A stretch of 37,715 nt of DNA from Bacteroidales bacterium (GTDB lineage Bacteria > Bacteroidota > Bacteroidia > Bacteroidales > UBA12077): positions 1-37,715 of the forward strand of contig JAUWQL010000020.1 of the NCBI GenBank assembly GCA_030611105.1, read 5' to 3'. This document shows, one piece after another, positions 33,901-37,715 of this stretch. Position numbers and translations under genes: made by a program. Position 1 is the stretch's first letter. Each line of letters opens with the position of its first letter. The notes under the pieces were generated by a model. The model had not been told where the DNA came from. It did not search any database and was given only the letters and a program-made list of their open reading frames with translations.

Positions 33901-36900
33901 GCTATTGAAAAATTATTATCAGATAAAGTGTAAGCTCCTGAGTTTGATGATAAGCTTATATCTAAAGGCAATACTCCATTATTCTGAATTATTACAGATT
34001 TGTTCTGTTCTGTGGTCACGAATGTTGTATCAAATACTATAGTGTCTTCCTCAATTGAAATATCAGACGCGGCTATAACATTAAGTTTTACCGGGATTTT
34101 AACAATTGGGTTTACAGGGTCATTACTATTTACTGTTAAATTAGACGAATATTCTCCTCCATCAAGTCTAGCCGCATTGAAAGTTATCTTTACTTCTGCA
34201 GAATCCCCAGGGATAATATTTCCATCATTTATGGAAGTTGAAAACCATTCATTTTCTTTAATTATTAATTGTACCTGATTAAGTTGTTCGCCGTATCCTG
34301 GATTAACTTCCATACAATTAATTATTGAAACATTTATCTGGTTGTCCGACAACCAATTTTGAATATCTGTTCCCTTAAATGAATAAGTTTTAATAAAATC
34401 AGTACCATCAGGGAATCCGACTTCATTAATTCGCCCCAAGTCAGTACCTTCAATTGATAAAGATGCATATTCCCCAGAAGATGTGTAATCACCATTAAGA
34501 GTAATAATAAGGAATATAGAATCTGAATTTTCACTTACATTATTAAAATTATGATAAGTGGTTTCTCCTGTTGTTGAGTAGTATTGCACACTTGTAGAAT
34601 CATGTGAGCTGTTTTCACTGGAGATACTAAAGGACAAATTGCTTCCTCCTGCAAGGTTACTAATATACAGGTTTTTTGTCAAAGTATCCCCTGTATGCAA
34701 GTTGGCAGCTAATGTGTCAATAGATATTGTAATTATTGGAGGTAATAAAGCTTCTGCGAATACTTCAATATATAAAATACTGTCGGCAAAACTGTTTGAT
34801 ATTATTTCTATTGAATCGGTAAATGAACCTTCGCTGGAAGAAATGAATGTTAATACAAATTGCTCTTTTTCACCAGGAGCAATGATACTGTCGTTTAACG
34901 AACACTCAAATGCTGTTTCGTTCCAGTTTATTGAACTTATTTCAAGAGTATCAGTCCCAATATTTTTAATGTAAATGCTATCAGTTATTTCCTGATTTAT
35001 AAAGACTTTTTCGAATATTACAGTATCTCTTTCAATAGATATTTCCGGGGCTCCGTTAACTTCTAAAGTTACAGGTATTATATAATTGCTTGTATCCGGG
35101 TCATTATTTTCAATGACTAAATTAGCATTATAGGTTCCTGCATTTTTGCCAGATGCATTCAATGTAACAGCAATTTTCTGAGATGAACCTGCGGGGATTG
35201 TTCCAGAGCTTATATCTGTATTTAACCAGGAGGCATCTCCATTAAGTAAAAAGCTTATTTGATTTTCAATTAACTCGATAATATCCAATTTTCCATCGCT
35301 ATCGTCATCATCATTAAAATTTATTGCCTGGAAACCATTAAACATGCTATTATTTGAAGAATTTAATACAATTGCCCCACTATTTGAATATCCGTTAAAA
35401 GCTGCAAGTTGTGTGGCAGCAGGAAGAATATTTACAATTTGCCCATCTATATTAGCCTGGTTGTCTGTCCATTGTAATTGGCTGATTTGATTTGGTTGGT
35501 TAAATATTTGATGAGTAGTTTCAATTGCTCCAAAATTTATTGGCGTAGAAAAACTACTTACAAAAGTAATTTCCATGTTTTGCAACAAAGGATGACTTGT
35601 ATAATTAGACATTCCCCAATCTGCAAAAATTAGCAACCCCCCTGATATCAGGTAATTATTAATCTCGTCAAGTACTGAAGTTGAAGCGTAATTATTATAC
35701 GAGTTAATAATAACAAGATCCCAATCAGTACCGTTAACAAGTTCTGTTTCTAACTCATTCCAGTTAGTTACCAAAGTTCTTGATAAACCGAGGTTATTAA
35801 GGGCGTTGTTGTAATGGTTAGCACCAGATGTTGCTTCCATAACAAGAATGTTATCATCAGATTTACCAATATAAACTTTTTTAGTAAAATCAGGTTTAAA
35901 TACAATATCTTCTAAAGAATTTTCTACTTTATCTTCAGGTATGTTATTTGAGTAGGTTTTAATATTATATTTAAATTCTTTTTTATCTTCTGAAAAGGCC
36001 TGGTAATTTATAGCTATAGTAAAATTTAAATCACTTTCTCCTGTATTTGAAATTTCAAATGTATGTTCGGATGTTTCTCCTGTAAATAAAGTATCAGCTA
36101 ATTCGGTAACAGATACATTTATAACAGGCGGGTTATTTGTTGTAACAGAAGTTACATTTGAAATATCAGCGATATTTCCAAGAATACTAATTGGCTTAAT
36201 TGCAAAATAATATTCAGTTGATGCTTCAAGGTTTTCAATTTCGAATAATTCAACCTCTGCAGAGTCTAAAGGACTATTTGTATATGCAATTCTTATTGCA
36301 GTGTCGAAATTACTATCATTTATCAGACTTGTAGAATATCTAATATCATAACCCGAAACATATTTGCCAGAGTTGAAATTGTTTTTGGCAGTCCACTGAA
36401 TTATTACTTTATCAAATGAGGTATAATTTATACTTAGATCATTAATAGGGTATAAGACCGAATCTACTTCTACTGACAAAGAATTAAAAGCATTAAGTCT
36501 GCCCTGGCCTAATTTGCCAGCATATGAAGTATTTATATCATCAATATAATCGGAGCCAAGTAGCAATGTTTGTTTAATACCATCAGGTGTAAAATTCGTA
36601 TTGTTTGAAACTACTAATGCTGCTACACCAGAAACATGAGGGCAAGCCATTGATGTGCCCTGATAAAAACCATAACTGTTACCAGGTAATGTGCTTAGAA
36701 CACCTTCTGCGGTGTTATAGCTAGTTTCTCCTCCAGGTGCCGAAATATCAACCCAATCGCCAAAGTTAGAGTACCATGATTTTTGGTCGTTATGATTTGT
36801 CGATGCAACGGCAAAAACGGGTTCGTAATATGCAGGATACCACTGGGCGTCCTGATCGTCATTACCGGCGGCAAAAACAACTAAACCTCCTTGCATTCTT

Positions 36901-37715
36901 CCAACAGGATTTCCATCCGCATCGTAACCTGCATTAGCGATAAAATAATCAATGGCATCTAAAACAGATTGCTCATAGTTTCCAGATGATGTATATCCCC
37001 AGCTATTTTGTGCTATTACAGCACCATTGTCAGCAGCATATACAAATGCAACATCAAATCCATCAGCGTTATAGGAACCAAATGTTTGACAACTCATTAG
37101 CCTGGCACCTCCGTTAGTATCAGATCCCCCTGCAATTCCGGAAACACCTGTATTATTATTGTTAATCGCACCAATAGTTCCGGCAACATGGGTTCCATGA
37201 GGGTGTTCAGCAATTGATCCTGTATTATCACCAAAGTTATATCCGTAAATGTCATCTATATATCCATTAGCATCATCATCAACTCCAGTTGTTCCATTTT
37301 TTTCTTGCACATTTATCCACATCGCATTAGTTAAATCCTGATGATTATAGTCAATTCCACCGTCTATAATTGCAACAACAACATCGTCACCGCCCGTTTC
37401 AACTGACCATGCCTCGGTTAGAGAGATATCTGCTCCTGAAGTTCCGCTTGTTTGACCGGTGTTTTCATAATGCCATTGTTCATCAAATCTTGGGTCATTA
37501 AAAACAGTATTAGTATGAACTGAACTTTTAGGCATTACATTTATGCGTTTAGCATAATAGTATTCTGTAAGTTCAAAGAAATTCGTTTTGTCTAGTTCGG
37601 ATTTTAAGTTTTGGGTTACTAATTTTTCTTTCATTTTTAGCTCAACTATATACCATTGATTCAAGCCAAATTCTTCATGTCTTCTATTAAATTTAGAATT
37701 GGTTGGAAACAAAAA
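30993..37715 (-). CDS. Large subtilisin-like (S8) peptidase with a T9SS sorting domain, 5' end outside window
   Basis: The open frame continues to the last base; an apparent TTG start at 37712 is not real, so the signal peptide lies outside the window. Numbering from that codon, the 2239 visible residues hold: the end of a propeptide (1-75); an S8 domain (about 78-412) with AIIDGGID (Asp117), HPHGTHVAG (His172), AAGN (Asn284) and GTSMACPHVSG (Ser354), so the triad is complete; a fibronectin-III-like domain (about 420-525); then 3.5 copies of a two-domain unit (530-2062). An Ig/cadherin-like domain follows (NNAPYLANSIP, 2063-2150), and the chain ends in a T9SS type A sorting domain (about 2160-2239: FTIYPNPSNG, LEILDLSGKVLLE). 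It is therefore a secreted or surface-anchored protease. Its substrate is unknown. Confidence 0.93.
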   Translation of the reverse strand, partial: FLFPTNSKFNRRHEEFGLNQWYIVELKMKEKLVTQNLKSELDKTNFFELTEYYYAKRINVMPKSSVHTNTVFNDPRFDEQWHYENTGQTSGTSGADISLTEAWSVETGGDDVVVAIIDGGIDYNHQDLTNAMWINVQEKNGTTGVDDDANGYIDDIYGYNFGDNTGSIAEHPHGTHVAGTIGAINNNNTGVSGIAGGSDTNGGARLMSCQTFGSYNADGFDVAFVYAADNGAVIAQNSWGYTSSGNYEQSVLDAIDYFIANAGYDADGNPVGRMQGGLVVFAAGNDDQDAQWYPAYYEPVFAVASTNHNDQKSWYSNFGDWVDISAPGGETSYNTAEGVLSTLPGNSYGFYQGTSMACPHVSGVAALVVSNNTNFTPDGIKQTLLLGSDYIDDINTSYAGKLGQGRLNAFNSLSVEVDSVLYPINDLSINYTSFDKVIIQWTAKNNFNSGKYVSGYDIRYSTSLINDSNFDTAIRIAYTNSPLDSAEVELFEIENLEASTEYYFAIKPISILGNIADISNVTSVTTNNPPVINVSVTELADTLFTGETSEHTFEISNTGESDLNFTIAINYQAFSEDKKEFKYNIKTYSNNIPEDKVENSLEDIVFKPDFTKKVYIGKSDDNILVMEATSGANHYNNALNNLGLSRTLVTNWNELETELVNGTDWDLVIINSYNNYASTSVLDEINNYLISGGLLIFADWGMSNYTSHPLLQNMEITFVSSFSTPINFGAIETTHQIFNQPNQISQLQWTDNQANIDGQIVNILPAATQLAAFNGYSNSGAIVLNSSNNSMFNGFQAINFNDDDDSDGKLDIIELIENQISFLLNGDASWLNTDISSGTIPAGSSQKIAVTLNASGKNAGTYNANLVIENNDPDTSNYIIPVTLEVNGAPEISIERDTVIFEKVFINQEITDSIYIKNIGTDTLEISSINWNETAFECSLNDSIIAPGEKEQFVLTFISSSEGSFTDSIEIISNSFADSILYIEVFAEALLPPIITISIDTLAANLHTGDTLTKNLYISNLAGGSNLSFSISSENSSHDSTSVQYYSTTGETTYHNFNNVSENSDSIFLIITLNGDYTSSGEYASLSIEGTDLGRINEVGFPDGTDFIKTYSFKGTDIQNWLSDNQINVSIINCMEVNPGYGEQLNQVQLIIKENEWFSTSINDGNIIPGDSAEVKITFNAARLDGGEYSSNLTVNSNDPVNPIVKIPVKLNVIAASDISIEEDTIVFDTTFVTTEQNKSVIIQNNGVLPLDISLSSNSGAYTLSDNNFSIAEGKNDTLTITFIPDSENDFPAKITLLTNDPDTPEDSIILFGVGLIPPEISVNPDSLYATLDSGDSTTLAINIANVGANRLEYSIYKEYYSVSKSQNSKIGFYADETRNSGIKLNLENLKYKDSELINLNNIDTVEFNQYCTGLKIIGNQLISINYSSQTLIFYDLNTFEVENSFPLHTEPYGITYDGQYIWIGNNNGNFYAYDFYGSQHGSFSAPTSTYNSIEFNGINFMVTALFDTDKNVYEIDYSGNLVNTFTNDLEYHITGLSKISGSVNKYWGIYYIELDSYAVQLTIANSYVQILDSIALPGAAYYNTENYSNVLYTAPFGDNKLYLSSISSGGNGDWLNYSPESGTVLSGNNTNVTVDINASGMYDGTYYGNLYIESNDPANEQSRVPVTLTVIGYPELEISTDTLSFNTIYVGETQTNYFTCTNTGTKQVSISPITFTSNNFEVGTTFPELILPGESEIIIINFAPQEAGNLEEVLNIQSDATINSSLNLRLIGNATEPPVISISTDTLYVSANLGEDCSSSFTIENQGLGTLEYNISVDSDSSSTYFWESSLESENVDYNWTDIKSIGEVLYLTDDSYETKTLPFNFTFYGDIKNTIYISSNGFIAFNSNYITSYYYQNFPDSYSPNDLIAAKWCDLFPDGDDVYYYSDESEAIIQYENLNGNTFQIIVKSDNTIKFQYLSVNGYYSSTGIENSDGTDGLSISYNQNYLTNEMAILIYQNFEIENINPTSGNLDYNENETIHLDFNTSNLQEGTFYKNILINSNDPQKNQMVLPVKLVVTRVNNAPYLANSIPTQNLIKENTYYINLNEYFTDPDGDNLNYSVNSSVANIVTLYLVQDSLLSISAINYGSTEISVIANDGYLNANTEFTTNVKNETAIEYIKNSLFTIYPNPSNGIINIKIDRQTSNDYKLEILDLSGKVLLERTVYDNEPINIKSLPKGLKIVKVQVDKKIYIDKLLIN
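31527..36125 (-). repeat. Repeated two-domain units with different inserts in the subtilase
   Basis: Each unit starts PP-x-I-x-[IV]-x-x-D-[ST]-L, has an N-x-G motif, an insert, then W-[LF]-[NS]...[SD]-G-x-[IV]-x-x-G and a ...SNDP... strand. A choice-of-anchor D (ASH/SPD2-like) domain follows, starting [DP]-x-x-I-x-x-D-T-[ILV]-x-F. The four copies run 36125-34743, 34742-33765, 33764-32385 and 32384-31527; the last lacks the second domain. The inserts differ: an amidotransferase-like fold, a beta-sandwich-like segment, a beta-propeller-like segment and a nidogen-like segment. Confidence 0.75.

Noticed and set aside
31527-36125. Possible assembly duplication within the subtilase
   Set aside because: The copies share motifs but differ widely at amino-acid level and carry different inserts, so they are old protein repeats rather than an assembly error.
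37710-37712. TTG start for the subtilase
   Set aside because: The frame stays open to the window edge, a signal peptide is lacking and part of the propeptide is present, so the true start is outside.
1-37715. CRISPR array, tRNA, rRNA, prophage or toxin-antitoxin genes
   Set aside because: I looked for regular spacer repeats, cloverleaf-like segments, rRNA motifs and phage or toxin-antitoxin-like proteins on both strands and saw none. A tRNA search program would be the decisive check for small RNA genes.

Overview
The window looks like ordinary chromosome from an AT-rich member of the Bacteroidota (Bacteroidetes), probably a Bacteroidales/Marinilabiliales-type or flavobacterial-grade organism. 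The evidence is an LpxC-FabZ fusion in an lpxD / lpxC-fabZ / lpxA cluster, a giant subtilase ending in a type IX secretion (T9SS) sorting domain, a futalosine-pathway MqnC, a short NusA, an IF2 with a very long Glu/Lys-rich N-terminus, and promoters of the TTTG-N19-TAnnTTTG kind used by this phylum. No prophage, CRISPR array, rRNA or tRNA gene was recognised. Mobile DNA is limited to the end of an IS1595-like transposase at the left edge, one MITE-like inverted-repeat element, and one short GC-rich palindrome inside a coding gene.

Layout. 1-133: tail of an IS1595/ISXO2-like transposase with its probable right terminal repeat. 154-4564 (minus): malic enzyme, PdxA (vitamin B6) and an M17 leucyl aminopeptidase that carries an in-frame palindromic insertion. 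4616-4806: MITE-like element between the divergent aminopeptidase and mqnC genes. 4848-6649: mqnC (+) and sfsA (-), convergent with a 4-bp overlap. 6748-10159 (minus): two membrane histidine kinases without response regulators, with the relic of a thioredoxin-family gene between them. 10264-12891 (minus): secreted M14 zinc carboxypeptidase. 13094-18777 (plus): bile-acid:sodium-symporter-family transporter, an unrecognised lipoprotein, a TerB-like/ABCG-type ABC transporter fusion, and a SiaC-like DUF1987 protein. 18785-23414 (minus): HD-domain phosphohydrolase, lpxD, lpxC-fabZ and lpxA, the lipid A entry pathway. 23574-28389 (plus): a clear promoter and leader hairpin, then rimP-nusA-infB and a strong terminator. 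28562-30937 (plus): FtsX/MacB-type permease. 30993-37715 (minus, 5' end outside the window): the T9SS subtilase.

How the genes work together. The lpx block supplies the acyl-GlcN precursors of lipid A, and FabZ fused to LpxC ties this to fatty-acid elongation. rimP-nusA-infB is the classic translation/transcription operon. MqnC serves menaquinone synthesis and PdxA pyridoxal phosphate synthesis. The remaining genes are envelope functions: sensor kinases, a secreted peptidase, a permease and a surface subtilase.

Most worth a second look: (1) the subtilase tail is built from a repeated two-domain unit in which a different domain is inserted at the same point of each copy; (2) IF2 has Ser in place of the near-invariant P-loop Gly (GHVDHSKT); (3) a GC-rich palindrome is translated as 13 residues inside the aminopeptidase; (4) a ~190-bp MITE-like element separates two divergent promoters; (5) a thioredoxin-family gene relic survives as about 60 codons; (6) the rimP leader carries a GC-rich hairpin. 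I did not find strong evidence of a wholly new multi-gene system.
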